Positions 17,507 through 25,788 of a stretch of 64,000 nt of DNA are shown piece by piece (within the stretch, counting starts at the first letter, position 1; each line of letters starts with the position of its first letter). Under the pieces are notes generated by a model. That model was not told the DNA's origin and searched no databases. It worked only from the letters and a program-made list of their open reading frames with translations. Made by a program: the position numbers and the translations under genes. Source of the stretch: a bacterium HR21 (GTDB lineage Bacteria > Bacteroidota > Ignavibacteria > Kapaibacteriales > HRBIN21); the NCBI GenBank assembly GCA_002898295.1, contig BEHX01000002.1, positions 1 through 64,000 of the forward strand, written 5' to 3'.

Positions 17507-18409
17507 ATGTGTCGCTTTGTTGCCTACATCGGACCCCCGGTCTTAGCCGAGGACCTGCTCTATAAGCCGAAGCACTCTCTGATCCGCGCCCAGACTATCC
17601 ATGCGGAGGAAATGTCCATCACCGTCAATGGGGATGGTTTCGGTGTTGGCTGGTACGTCCCAGAGCTGGACAACGAACCGTGTGTCTTCCGGAGCATCAA
17701 ACCCGCGTGGAGTGATTTGAACTTGCGCAACCTGGCACGCAAGATCTATTCCCCACTGATCTTCGCGCATGTCCGGGCTGCTTCACCGGGTTTCATGGTC
17801 GAGGAAGTCAATTCCCATCCGTTCTGGTGTGGGCGCTTGATGTTCATGCACAACGGCGTCGTAGGAGGCTTCCGGGCAATTCGGCGCAAGCTCCTGCGCC
17901 AGCTCAATGACACAGCCTACGACGCCATCATGGGGTCAACAGACTCTGAGCACCTCTTCGGGCTACTGCTCAACTCTATCCGCGACCCCTTCGGAGAGGT
18001 CAGCTGTGAAGAGCTCGTGGAGGCTCTCTGGACAATGCTCTACGAACTGAGTCGCCTCCTCATCGAAGCCAATGTCCGAGAACACTCGTATCTGAACCTC
18101 TGCGTGACAAACGGGACCTCACTTGTGGCGACACGCTACACCACGAATCCGAATACGCAGCCAGCAACGCTCTACTACATGTACGGTCGGCGCTACTACT
18201 GCAGCGGCGACTGGTGCGGGATGGAGCCTACGTACGGACACCCCTCCGCCGTGGTGATCGCCTCCGAACCTTTCACCGGAAGCCATTCGGACTGGATCAA
18301 GGTAGAGCGCAATACGATGATGGTCGTGGACGAGACACTACGCATCCAGTTCTATCCCATCGAGCTCCCCTTCGAACGCTTCGTAACCGAAGAGGTGGAA
18401 ACACTGTGA
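17507..18409 (+). CDS. class II glutamine amidotransferase (EgtC/YafJ-like)
   Basis: A 300-residue Ntn-hydrolase of the glutamine amidotransferase class II group. After removal of Met, Cys2 in MCRFVAYIG is the catalytic nucleophile. Further substrate-pocket blocks are NGDGFGVGWYVPE, FAHVRAASPG, NSHPFWCGRLMFMHNG (Asn/Gly oxyanion region) and STDSEHLFGLLL. Stand-alone members such as EgtC hydrolyse a gamma-glutamyl bond (ergothioneine pathway), and others have no known role; no ergothioneine genes are visible here. It lies only 11 bases before nuoL, so it is probably co-transcribed with the Complex I genes, an unusual neighbour. Confidence 0.9.
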   Translation: MCRFVAYIGPPVLAEDLLYKPKHSLIRAQTIHAEEMSITVNGDGFGVGWYVPELDNEPCVFRSIKPAWSDLNLRNLARKIYSPLIFAHVRAASPGFMVEEVNSHPFWCGRLMFMHNGVVGGFRAIRRKLLRQLNDTAYDAIMGSTDSEHLFGLLLNSIRDPFGEVSCEELVEALWTMLYELSRLLIEANVREHSYLNLCVTNGTSLVATRYTTNPNTQPATLYYMYGRRYYCSGDWCGMEPTYGHPSAVVIASEPFTGSHSDWIKVERNTMMVVDETLRIQFYPIELPFERFVTEEVETL

Positions 18410-18420
18410 AGGAGCCTGCC

Positions 18421-20382
18421 ATGGACTTTCTCATCGCCGCCATCCCCTTGTTCCCCTTACTGGGGTTCATGCTCCTGGGAATTTCCGGACGGTGGTGGCG
18501 CTCAGAAAAGCTCATCGGTGCTGTGGGAAGCGGCGCTGTTGGGATTTCCTTCCTGCTCAGCCTCATCGTGCTGAGCCGGCTCCTCCAGTCTCCGGAAACC
18601 GAACGCGTGCATACAACAACACTCTACCGTTGGATTGCTGCCGGGACATTTCAGGTTGATATCGCCTTCCAGGTTGACCCACTCTCCCTTGTCTTCACGC
18701 TGGTGGTGACAGGGGTCGGCTTCCTCATCCACGTTTATTCCATCGGCTACATGCATGGAGACCGAGGCTTCTGGCGCTTTTTCGCCTACCTGAACCTGTT
18801 CATCTTCATGATGCTCGTGCTGGTCCTTTCCAACAACGTGCTGCTGACCTTCGTTGGCTGGGAAGGGGTTGGACTGTGCTCATACCTGCTCATTGGCTTC
18901 TGGTACGACCGCCCCTTCGCTGGGGTAGGCATCCTGTGGACAACCGATGCCGGGCGCAAAGCCTTCATCATGAATCGCATCGGGGATGTCGGGATGCTCG
19001 TGGCGATGTTCCTGCTGGTCAAACAGTTCGGAACGCTGGAGTATACCGCCATCACGACGCAGGCTGCTGCTACTCTGCCGGTTGGGTCGGAGGTAGCTAC
19101 GGCAGTCACCCTACTTCTGTTCTTAGCCTGCACGGGGAAATCGGCACAGATTCCGCTGGCGACCTGGCTTCCCGATGCCATGGCGGGTCCGACCCCGGTC
19201 TCCGCACTCATCCATGCTGCCACGATGGTCACCGCAGGGGTATTTCTCGTTGCCCGCCTCTCACCGCTTTTCGCTCTGGCGCCGGCAACGATGACGCTTA
19301 TCACCCTCATTGGAGCACTCACAGCCCTGACCGCTGCGACGATCGGACTGGTGCAGACAGATATCAAAAAAGTCCTGGCATACTCCACGGTGAGCCAGCT
19401 CGGCTTTATGTTCACTGCCGCGGGTGTGGGTGCCTTCTCGGCGGCAGTGTTCCATGTCGTGACTCATGCCTTCTTCAAGGCACTGCTCTTCCTGGGTGCC
19501 GGAGCAGTCATCCACGCACTGCATGAGCAGCAGGATATTCGGCTCATGGGGGGTCTGAAGCGGCATATGCCCACCACATACCGCACGTTTCTCATTGCTG
19601 CCTTGGCAATTGCCGGCATTCCTCCGCTGAGCGGCTTTTTCTCCAAAGACGCCATCCTCTGGAATGTCTTCGAGGGCGCTGGCGCTATAGGATGGCTGGT
19701 ACTGGCAGCAGCGGCGTTCTGCACTGCTTTCTACTCTTTTCGGCTCATCGGGCTTGTCTTTCACGGCGAGGAACGCTTTGACCGGCACCGCATCCATCCG
19801 CACGAAGCCCCTCCTGTTATGCGCATCCCATTGGTCATCCTGGCGTGCCTCTCCGTGGTGGGCGGTCTCCTGGGAATTCCCTATGCCCTGCTTCCCATCG
19901 GGACAAACCCCAATGTGCTGGAGAGGTGGCTGGAACCGGTCTTTGCCCCGGCACTGTCTCTGCTGGGGAAGGTACCCGTTTTGACCGTCCACTGGGAGGA
20001 GTACCTTGCCATGTTGGTGGCAACGGGCATCAGCGCAGCTGGCATCGTGCTGGCATGGCGTCTGTTCGTCCTGCGGGGCATTGCAGGCGAACGGCTCCTG
20101 GAACAGCGGCTTGGAGCGGTCTATACCCTCCTGTGGCGGAAGTACTACCTCGACGAGGCATACCAGAAAGGGGTCGTAGAACCGGTCGAGCAGCTCTCCG
20201 AGCGCGTCCTCTGGCGTATTCTGGACGTTGGCGTCATTGATGGCTTTGTCAACGGCATTGCTCTCGTGGTTGGACGCTTCGGAGCGGTTCTCCGCCGCCT
20301 CCAGACGGGGATCGCACAGACATACGCCATGCTGATGCTTGCTGGGATTCTGGCGTTGCTCTCGTGGTTAGTGCTCTTCTGA
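18421..20382 (+). CDS. nuoL: NADH-quinone oxidoreductase subunit L
   Basis: The largest antiporter-like subunit of Complex I membrane arm, with a long lateral helix coupling quinone reduction to proton pumping. Recognised by VGWEGVGLCSYLLIGFWY, GKSAQIPLATWLPDAMAGPTP.. (Lys and helix-breaking Pro), STVSQLGFMFTAAG, and HAFFKALLFLGAGAVIH. The ATG at 18421 (653 aa) follows a GGAG site; the open frame continues back to 18214 inside the amidotransferase gene but those residues are shadow. nuoM follows after 16 bases. The other nuo genes (A-K) are not in the window, so the operon is split. Confidence 0.97.
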   Translation: MDFLIAAIPLFPLLGFMLLGISGRWWRSEKLIGAVGSGAVGISFLLSLIVLSRLLQSPETERVHTTTLYRWIAAGTFQVDIAFQVDPLSLVFTLVVTGVGFLIHVYSIGYMHGDRGFWRFFAYLNLFIFMMLVLVLSNNVLLTFVGWEGVGLCSYLLIGFWYDRPFAGVGILWTTDAGRKAFIMNRIGDVGMLVAMFLLVKQFGTLEYTAITTQAAATLPVGSEVATAVTLLLFLACTGKSAQIPLATWLPDAMAGPTPVSALIHAATMVTAGVFLVARLSPLFALAPATMTLITLIGALTALTAATIGLVQTDIKKVLAYSTVSQLGFMFTAAGVGAFSAAVFHVVTHAFFKALLFLGAGAVIHALHEQQDIRLMGGLKRHMPTTYRTFLIAALAIAGIPPLSGFFSKDAILWNVFEGAGAIGWLVLAAAAFCTAFYSFRLIGLVFHGEERFDRHRIHPHEAPPVMRIPLVILACLSVVGGLLGIPYALLPIGTNPNVLERWLEPVFAPALSLLGKVPVLTVHWEEYLAMLVATGISAAGIVLAWRLFVLRGIAGERLLEQRLGAVYTLLWRKYYLDEAYQKGVVEPVEQLSERVLWRILDVGVIDGFVNGIALVVGRFGAVLRRLQTGIAQTYAMLMLAGILALLSWLVLF

Positions 20383-20398
20383 GGACAGGTGTGGCAGC

Positions 20399-22030
20399 AT
20401 GGAATTTCTCCTGGTTGCTCTGCTGGCAGTGCCTCTGCTCGGGTTCGGTACTGTTCTGCTGATCCCACGCGAACGGCTTGGTTGGATTCAGGGAGTAAGC
20501 CTGGGAAGCAGTGTGCTCACGCTCTTGCTCGCCATTGGGATCTGGCTTGGATTTCATCCCGAGAAGCCCGGCTTCCAATACGTGGTCTCGGTGCGCTGGA
20601 TTGACTCGCTCGATATCGGCTTCCGTATCGGAGTTGACGGGGTCTCGCTCCTGCTGGTCCTGTTGACTGCCTTCCTGATGCCTCTGGCGCTGCTGGCATC
20701 GCTGGAGCCTATCCGGCACCGGCAGAAGGAGTACTACGCCATGATGCTGTTGCTGGAGACGGCGATGCTGGGCGTCTTCGTGGCGCTGGACACGTTCCTG
20801 TTCTACGTCTTCTGGGAGCTGGTGCTCATCCCGATGTACTTCATCATCGGCATCTGGGGTGGGCGCAACCGCGTGTACGCCGCACTGAAGTTCTTCCTCT
20901 ACACACTGGTCGGCTCCTTATTGATGCTGGTCGCCATTGTCTGGCTGGGGGTCTACGCTGAACAGCATGCGGGCGGATTTACCGCAGACTACGAACGGCT
21001 GCGACAGCTTGCCCCCACAATCCCGCTCGAGTTGCAGCGCTGGCTCTTCTGGGCGTTTGCGCTCTCGTTCTGCATCAAAGTTCCGCTCTTCCCCCTCCAT
21101 ACCTGGCTTCCCGACGCACACGTTGAGGCACCCACTGCCGGCTCGGTCATCCTGGCGGGCGTCCTGCTGAAGATGGGCACCTACGGTCTGGTCCGCTTCA
21201 ATCTGGAGCTCTTTCCGCAAGCCAGTTTTCAGTACGCCACGCTCCTGGCATGGCTCGGGGTTGTCGGGATCCTCTACGGAGCGCTGGTAGCTTTCGCACA
21301 GACAGATATGAAGAAGCTCATCGCCTACTCTTCGGTCAGCCATCTGGGCTTCATCGTCTTGGGGATTTTCTCCATGACTGTGGAGGGCTTGCAGGGTGCA
21401 CTCATCCAAATGGTCAATCACGGGCTCTCCACCGGGATGCTCTTCCTCTGTGTCGGGCTCCTCTACGAACGGCGGCACACTCGAGAACTGGCTGAGTTCG
21501 GAGGGCTGGCACGGGTCATGCCTCTTTTCGCCGTTCTCCTCCTGCTAGCAGTGCTTTCCTCCGTTGGGCTGCCGGGTTTGAACGGCTTCGTTGGAGAATT
21601 TCTCAGCCTGCTCGGGGCAGCACGCTCGCGGTTTTTAGACAATTTCCTGCTGGTTGTGCTGGGAGCCTGCGGCGTCATTTTCGCTGCGGCATACCTGCTG
21701 AAGTTCTACCACAGCCTGATGTTTGGCGAGGCACGCAATCCGGAAAACTATCACCTGCGGGACCTCACCTGGAGTGAGCGCCTCCAGCTTGTGCCGCTGG
21801 TGCTGCTATTCATCTGGATCGGCGTCTATCCCCACACGTTCCTCAACACCAGCGAACTGGCGCTGCGGGGTCTGGTAGCGAAGTTAGAACAGCTCCGCTT
21901 CGGCGTGACCAACATCTCGGTTCCGCCTTCCACGCCGGCTCCGGAGAGACAGCCGCCTGCAACACCGGCACCTGAGCCGCAGAAACTCCTGGAAGAGCAG
22001 CTCCGTCGGATGCCTCCGCCGCGCCCATGA
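20399..22030 (+). CDS. nuoM: NADH-quinone oxidoreductase subunit M with proline-rich C-terminal tail
   Basis: A 543-residue antiporter-like proton-pumping subunit of Complex I. Motifs are FWELVLIPMYFIIGIWGG (conserved Glu), FCIKVPLFPLHTWLPDAHVE.. (pumping Lys), QTDMKKLIAYSSVSHLGFI and NHGLSTGMLFLCVG. The last 45 or so residues form an extra Pro/Ala/Glu-rich tail (SVPPSTPAPERQPPATPAPE and on) beyond the normal family end, probably cytoplasmic and disordered. Its stop overlaps the next gene's start by ATGA. It sits between nuoL and a lipoprotein gene that separates it from nuoN. Confidence 0.96.
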   Translation: MEFLLVALLAVPLLGFGTVLLIPRERLGWIQGVSLGSSVLTLLLAIGIWLGFHPEKPGFQYVVSVRWIDSLDIGFRIGVDGVSLLLVLLTAFLMPLALLASLEPIRHRQKEYYAMMLLLETAMLGVFVALDTFLFYVFWELVLIPMYFIIGIWGGRNRVYAALKFFLYTLVGSLLMLVAIVWLGVYAEQHAGGFTADYERLRQLAPTIPLELQRWLFWAFALSFCIKVPLFPLHTWLPDAHVEAPTAGSVILAGVLLKMGTYGLVRFNLELFPQASFQYATLLAWLGVVGILYGALVAFAQTDMKKLIAYSSVSHLGFIVLGIFSMTVEGLQGALIQMVNHGLSTGMLFLCVGLLYERRHTRELAEFGGLARVMPLFAVLLLLAVLSSVGLPGLNGFVGEFLSLLGAARSRFLDNFLLVVLGACGVIFAAAYLLKFYHSLMFGEARNPENYHLRDLTWSERLQLVPLVLLFIWIGVYPHTFLNTSELALRGLVAKLEQLRFGVTNISVPPSTPAPERQPPATPAPEPQKLLEEQLRRMPPPRP

Positions 22031-23106
22031 GTCTCCCGGCTGTGCTCTTGGCAAGTCTCGTCCTGCTCAGTCTGGCTCTGGAGGGATGCGGCGAACCGAC
22101 CGCGTCCCGCCCAGAGATTACAGGTCGCCACGGTGTCTACGTTCTCTGCGAAGGACTCTGGGGACAGAATAATGCCACGCTGGCACGCATCGAGCTGCCC
22201 GAGGGGCGCATTATCCCTGATGTCCTGGCGGGGACAGGCATGCAGCTGGGTGATGTGGGCAACGACATGAGGCTGCGCGGAGATACGCTCTACGTGGTCG
22301 TCTCTGGCTCCCGTAGTATTGAGTGCTTCCGCGCCAGCACCGCCGAATGGCTCGGACGCATCCGCCTGTCTGAGAACCTCTATCCCCGGCAGCTCTGCAT
22401 TGTCAACGATACTCTCGGCTTAGTCACCGACCTCTACGGTGATGCGGTGACCGCCGTCCATCTCCAGCGCTTTCAGGAGCTGCCCGTGCGGTATCCTGTC
22501 GGACCAGCACCGGAGGGGATTGCTGCCTTTGGAGACTACGTCTTCGTTGCCAATTCGGGATACGGTGACTACCGGGCTGCGGAACCGAAGGCAGGGACGG
22601 TCTCGGTGCTCTCGCTCCAGCGCGGGACAGAGATTGCTACTTTACCAGCGGGTCCGAATGTCGTCACTGTCGTGCTGCATCCCTGGAGGCAGTACCTCTA
22701 CGCCGTGTATCTCCATCTGCCGAGCCTATGGCAAGCCGACTCGCTCGGGGGAGTTGTTGAGTACGAGCTGCCCTCGCTGCAGCGCCGGCGCAGCTGGCGG
22801 CTCCCCGTGGGCAGCTATGACGTTGCCTGGTCTTCCCGCGCAGACACCCTCTTGCTGCTGGGGAACGGCGGTATTTGGGGAATTGCAACCACTGCTCAGG
22901 AAGCTGTTCCGCAGCTGGTGTGGCGCAATCCTCAACCGCAGTTCGATGCCTGGTACACGATCGCTGTTGATGGTAGCGGCGATATCTGGATCGGGAATGC
23001 CCGCTCCTTTACCGTTGCCGGCGAGGTGCTTCGGCTCCGCCCTGGCGTGGGCATTCTCCAGCGCTTCCCGGTCGGTCTCAACCCCGGAGCGCTGCTCTTC
23101 TTCTGA
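22027..23106 (+). CDS. beta-propeller lipoprotein, YncE/DUF5074-like (BtuG-type)
   Basis: A 359-residue protein with signal peptide LLASLVLLSLALEGCGE, likely lipid-modified at Cys21 although the residue at -2 (Glu) is atypical. The mature part consists of repeated four-stranded blades (YVLCEGLWGQNNATLARIEL, GDTLYVVVSGSRSIECF, PEGIAAFGDYVFVANSGYGD and others) that match the DUF5074/YncE beta-propeller group. In Bacteroides, BtuG of this type is a surface vitamin B12 binder next to a TonB receptor. Here no such receptor is adjacent; instead it is inserted between nuoM and nuoN with an ATGA overlap. Its ligand and any link with Complex I are unknown. Confidence 0.75.
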   Translation: MSLPAVLLASLVLLSLALEGCGEPTASRPEITGRHGVYVLCEGLWGQNNATLARIELPEGRIIPDVLAGTGMQLGDVGNDMRLRGDTLYVVVSGSRSIECFRASTAEWLGRIRLSENLYPRQLCIVNDTLGLVTDLYGDAVTAVHLQRFQELPVRYPVGPAPEGIAAFGDYVFVANSGYGDYRAAEPKAGTVSVLSLQRGTEIATLPAGPNVVTVVLHPWRQYLYAVYLHLPSLWQADSLGGVVEYELPSLQRRRSWRLPVGSYDVAWSSRADTLLLLGNGGIWGIATTAQEAVPQLVWRNPQPQFDAWYTIAVDGSGDIWIGNARSFTVAGEVLRLRPGVGILQRFPVGLNPGALLFF

Positions 23107-23130
23107 AGTCACACGGAGCTGGGAGATGCA

Positions 23131-24555
23131 ATGGAAGTTGTCAGCCAGCTGTATGCGGCTGCGCCGGTTGTCCTCATCGGGTTACTGGCACCGAGCGTCA
23201 TGCTCCTGGATGCCCTGATTCGGCAGAGTTCCCGGATCAGCTTCTGGACTAGCCTTGGAGGATTGCTCGCGGTTGCAGGGACAGGACTCCTGACACTGCC
23301 GGCGTCGGGCAAGGTCTTCCGCGGCATGCTCCAGACCGGTGGGACTGCTGCCCTCTTCGACACCCTGCTTGCCATTGCTGGAATCCTCACGCTCCTGGCA
23401 GCTCGCCCGTACCTGCAACGGGAAGGACGTGAGTATGACGAGTTCTACACACTCCTTCTCTTCGCCCTTGCCGGGGCTATCATCGTAGCACACGCTGCAC
23501 ATTTGCTCGTTTTCTTCCTGGGCATCGAGCTGATGTCCGTCGCCTTCTATGCTCTGGCGGGCTACTTCCGGACGCAACTGCGCTCAGTGGAGGCAGCACT
23601 CAAGTACTTCCTCCTCGGGGCATTTGCCACAGGCTTCCTCCTCTACGGTATCGCGATGGTCTATGGGAGCAGCGGCGCTTTGGGATATGAGACAATTCAG
23701 GCTCAGTTGCAGCATGGGACAGCCTTGCCAACGCTTCTCTTGATCGGCACAGGACTGCTCGTGGTCGGGATCGGCTTCAAGATCGCCATTGTACCGTTCC
23801 ACCAGTGGGTTCCCGACGTATACCAAGGAGCACCGACCGTGGTGACGGCGTTCATGAGTACGGTTGGGAAAGCAGCTGTCATCGTGGCGTTAGTGCCTCT
23901 CTTCCAGGCACTTCAGCCCGCTATTGGGACCAAGCTCCAAGCAGCTCTTGCGGTTCTCTCGGCAGCAACCATCCTCTTGGGCAACATCATTGCTGTGGTC
24001 CAGAGCAACATCAAGCGGATGCTTGCATACTCCTCGATTGCCCACGCCGGCTACCTCCTGATGGGGCTCGTCGCGCAATCCGAGCGCGGTTGGGCAGGGA
24101 TGCTCTTCTATGCGGCAGCGTATCTCTTCATGCAGCTAGGTGCCTTCATCGTGGTAGCAATCGTGGAGCGGGAAAACGAGCAGCGGCTGGAACTGAGCGA
24201 TTACGCCGGACTGAGCCGCCAGCATCCCGTGCTGGCAGCCTTGATGGCGGTGCTCCTCTTTTCCCTGACAGGGCTCCCACCCTTTGCCGGCTTTTTCGGC
24301 AAGTACTACCTCTTCACGGCAGCAATTGAAGCGGGATACACCTGGCTTGCCATCGTTGCTGTGATAGGAACGATGATTTCGGCGTACTTCTACCTTGGCG
24401 TGCTCGTGGCAATGTACTTCCGCGAGCCACGCGAAGCCCTTGTCCCTGTCCACGGTGGAACAGCCACAGCATCGCTCTGGCTGAGCACTGCGGTGGTTCT
24501 GGCATTGGGGATCTTCCCCAGCTCCTTGCTGCAGCTACTGGAACGCTTCCTCTGA
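23131..24555 (+). CDS. nuoN: NADH-quinone oxidoreductase subunit N
   Basis: A 474-residue third antiporter-like subunit of Complex I. Diagnostic segments are FFLGIELMSVAFYALAGYFR, GFKIAIVPFHQWVPDVYQGA (pumping Lys), QSNIKRMLAYSSIAHAGYLL and LTGLPPFAGFFGKYYLF. About fourteen hydrophobic helices are evenly spaced. It starts 24 bases after the propeller lipoprotein gene. The 3' end overlaps the minus-strand yraN by 21 bases. Confidence 0.96.
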   Translation: MEVVSQLYAAAPVVLIGLLAPSVMLLDALIRQSSRISFWTSLGGLLAVAGTGLLTLPASGKVFRGMLQTGGTAALFDTLLAIAGILTLLAARPYLQREGREYDEFYTLLLFALAGAIIVAHAAHLLVFFLGIELMSVAFYALAGYFRTQLRSVEAALKYFLLGAFATGFLLYGIAMVYGSSGALGYETIQAQLQHGTALPTLLLIGTGLLVVGIGFKIAIVPFHQWVPDVYQGAPTVVTAFMSTVGKAAVIVALVPLFQALQPAIGTKLQAALAVLSAATILLGNIIAVVQSNIKRMLAYSSIAHAGYLLMGLVAQSERGWAGMLFYAAAYLFMQLGAFIVVAIVERENEQRLELSDYAGLSRQHPVLAALMAVLLFSLTGLPPFAGFFGKYYLFTAAIEAGYTWLAIVAVIGTMISAYFYLGVLVAMYFREPREALVPVHGGTATASLWLSTAVVLALGIFPSSLLQLLERFL

Positions 24556-24912
24556 ACCGAAAGCATTGCGATAGAGCCGGATTACCGGCGGCGTCCTGCG
24601 GAAGTCAAGGGCAACAACATCGAAGCGGCACGGGACATCGGTGATGCCATGGAGGCTCATGTACGCCTGAGCAGCCCGCACCAGGAAGCGCCGCTTGCGA
24701 GCCGTGATGTGTTCCTCCGGAACGCCGAAGCGAGCTGACGAACGCGCCTTGACCTCCACAAACACGAGCGTCTCCCCATCGTAGGCAATCATATCCAGCT
24801 CCCCAAAGCGCCCAACGCGCACGTTCCGAGCAACGATGCGGTAGCCCAACGCCTCCAAGTATCGAGCAGCTACCTGTTCTGCCTCCCGCCCACGGCGCAC
24901 GCTCGCTGACAT
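24535..24912 (-). CDS. yraN: YraN/UPF0102 family protein (endonuclease-like fold)
   Basis: A 125-residue protein of the UPF0102 family, which has the PD-(D/E)xK nuclease-like fold; cellular role is uncertain. The N-terminal helix (GREAEQVAARYLEALGYRI) is followed by the core RVGRFGELDMIAYDGETLVFVEVKARSSARFG, where GELDMI and FVEVK hold the acidic and lysine residues of the putative catalytic site. The C-terminal helix FLVRAAQAYM is also typical. It is transcribed alone, between nuoN and the divergent regulator. No -7 promoter match is seen in its 121-base upstream gap. Confidence 0.9.
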   Translation of the reverse strand: MSASVRRGREAEQVAARYLEALGYRIVARNVRVGRFGELDMIAYDGETLVFVEVKARSSARFGVPEEHITARKRRFLVRAAQAYMSLHGITDVPCRFDVVALDFRRTPPVIRLYRNAFGSEEAFQ

Positions 24913-24934
24913 TCGCCTGGTATCAGCATTGCAC

Positions 24935-24942
24935 TATTTTTG
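24935..24942 (+). promoter_or_regulatory. putative -7 promoter element for the NarL-type regulator
   Basis: TATTTTTG, a full match to TAnnTTTG, 92 bases before the regulator's ATG at 25034, which would leave a leader of roughly 85 bases. Confidence 0.4.
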
Positions 24943-25033
24943 CTGTGGCAGACGAAGGAATCGCTACTGGAGTGAAACCGCGGATAGCAAGCGAGTGTAC
25001 TACAGCACGGGTTTCCTCTCCGCACCACACTCT

Positions 25034-25750
25034 ATGCGACGCTACATTGAGAAATCAGCCGCCGGCACTCGCCTCTCGCACGAGAGCATTCGCGTCGTGG
25101 TAGCAGACGACCACGAGGTGGTTCGCGTTGGGCTCCGGCACCTTCTCAGCCGGCACCCCACGATCGAGGTCGTCGGTGAAGCCGCCACAGGGGAGGAAGC
25201 CATTGCTCTGGCACGGCACCATCGTCCCGACGTCGTGCTGCTGGACATCGTAATGCCCCGGTGCAACGGGATTGAGGCGGCGAAAATTCTCCGCTCCATC
25301 CTCCCGGAAACCCGTGTTGTCATTCTCACCTCGTACGAAGATGCCTTCCACGTCGAGCAAGCTCTCCGAGCTGGAGCCCATGGCTACTTGACCAAAAACA
25401 TGCGCCCGGAGGAACTCGTGGAGGCAATCACCGCCGTCGTTGCCGGCGAACAGGTTTTCAGTCCGACAATCCTCGCCTTTGTCCAGGACCTCGACATTGC
25501 ACACCTGCCTGGCTCCCTTGAGCAGCCTCTGGTTCGCCTCACTCCGCAGGAGGGTCGCGTCCTCCAGCTCATTGCCGAAGGGCTCACCACCAAGGAGATC
25601 GCCCACCGCTTGGGGATTAGTCCCCGAACGGTGGAAACCCATCGCGCCCACCTCATGGAGAAGCTCCGTGCCCGTAACATCGCCGCACTGGTTCGCTTCG
25701 CCCTCCTCAATGCCGATTACCTCGCCCGGCTCCAGGAACAGGGAGGCTGA
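25034..25750 (+). CDS. NarL/FixJ-type response regulator (orphan)
   Basis: A 238-residue transcriptional regulator. The receiver domain (residues about 18-135) has VVVADDHEVVRVG, the phosphoacceptor in DVVLLDIVMPRCNG, VILTSYEDA and the Lys in GYLTKNMRPEE. The C-terminal LuxR-type helix-turn-helix (about 170-230) reads LTPQEGRVLQLIAEGLTTKE, then LGISPRTVETHRAHLMEKL. No histidine kinase is adjacent. I prefer the ATG at 25034; the open frame extends back to a TTG at 24929, which would overlap the promoter-like element. It precedes the large T9SS protein gene by 38 bases, which it may control (inference). Confidence 0.93.
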   Translation: MRRYIEKSAAGTRLSHESIRVVVADDHEVVRVGLRHLLSRHPTIEVVGEAATGEEAIALARHHRPDVVLLDIVMPRCNGIEAAKILRSILPETRVVILTSYEDAFHVEQALRAGAHGYLTKNMRPEELVEAITAVVAGEQVFSPTILAFVQDLDIAHLPGSLEQPLVRLTPQEGRVLQLIAEGLTTKEIAHRLGISPRTVETHRAHLMEKLRARNIAALVRFALLNADYLARLQEQGG

Positions 25751-25788
25751 CCCCAGCGGGAAAGTTCGTAATTTCCGCTGCCATTTGC

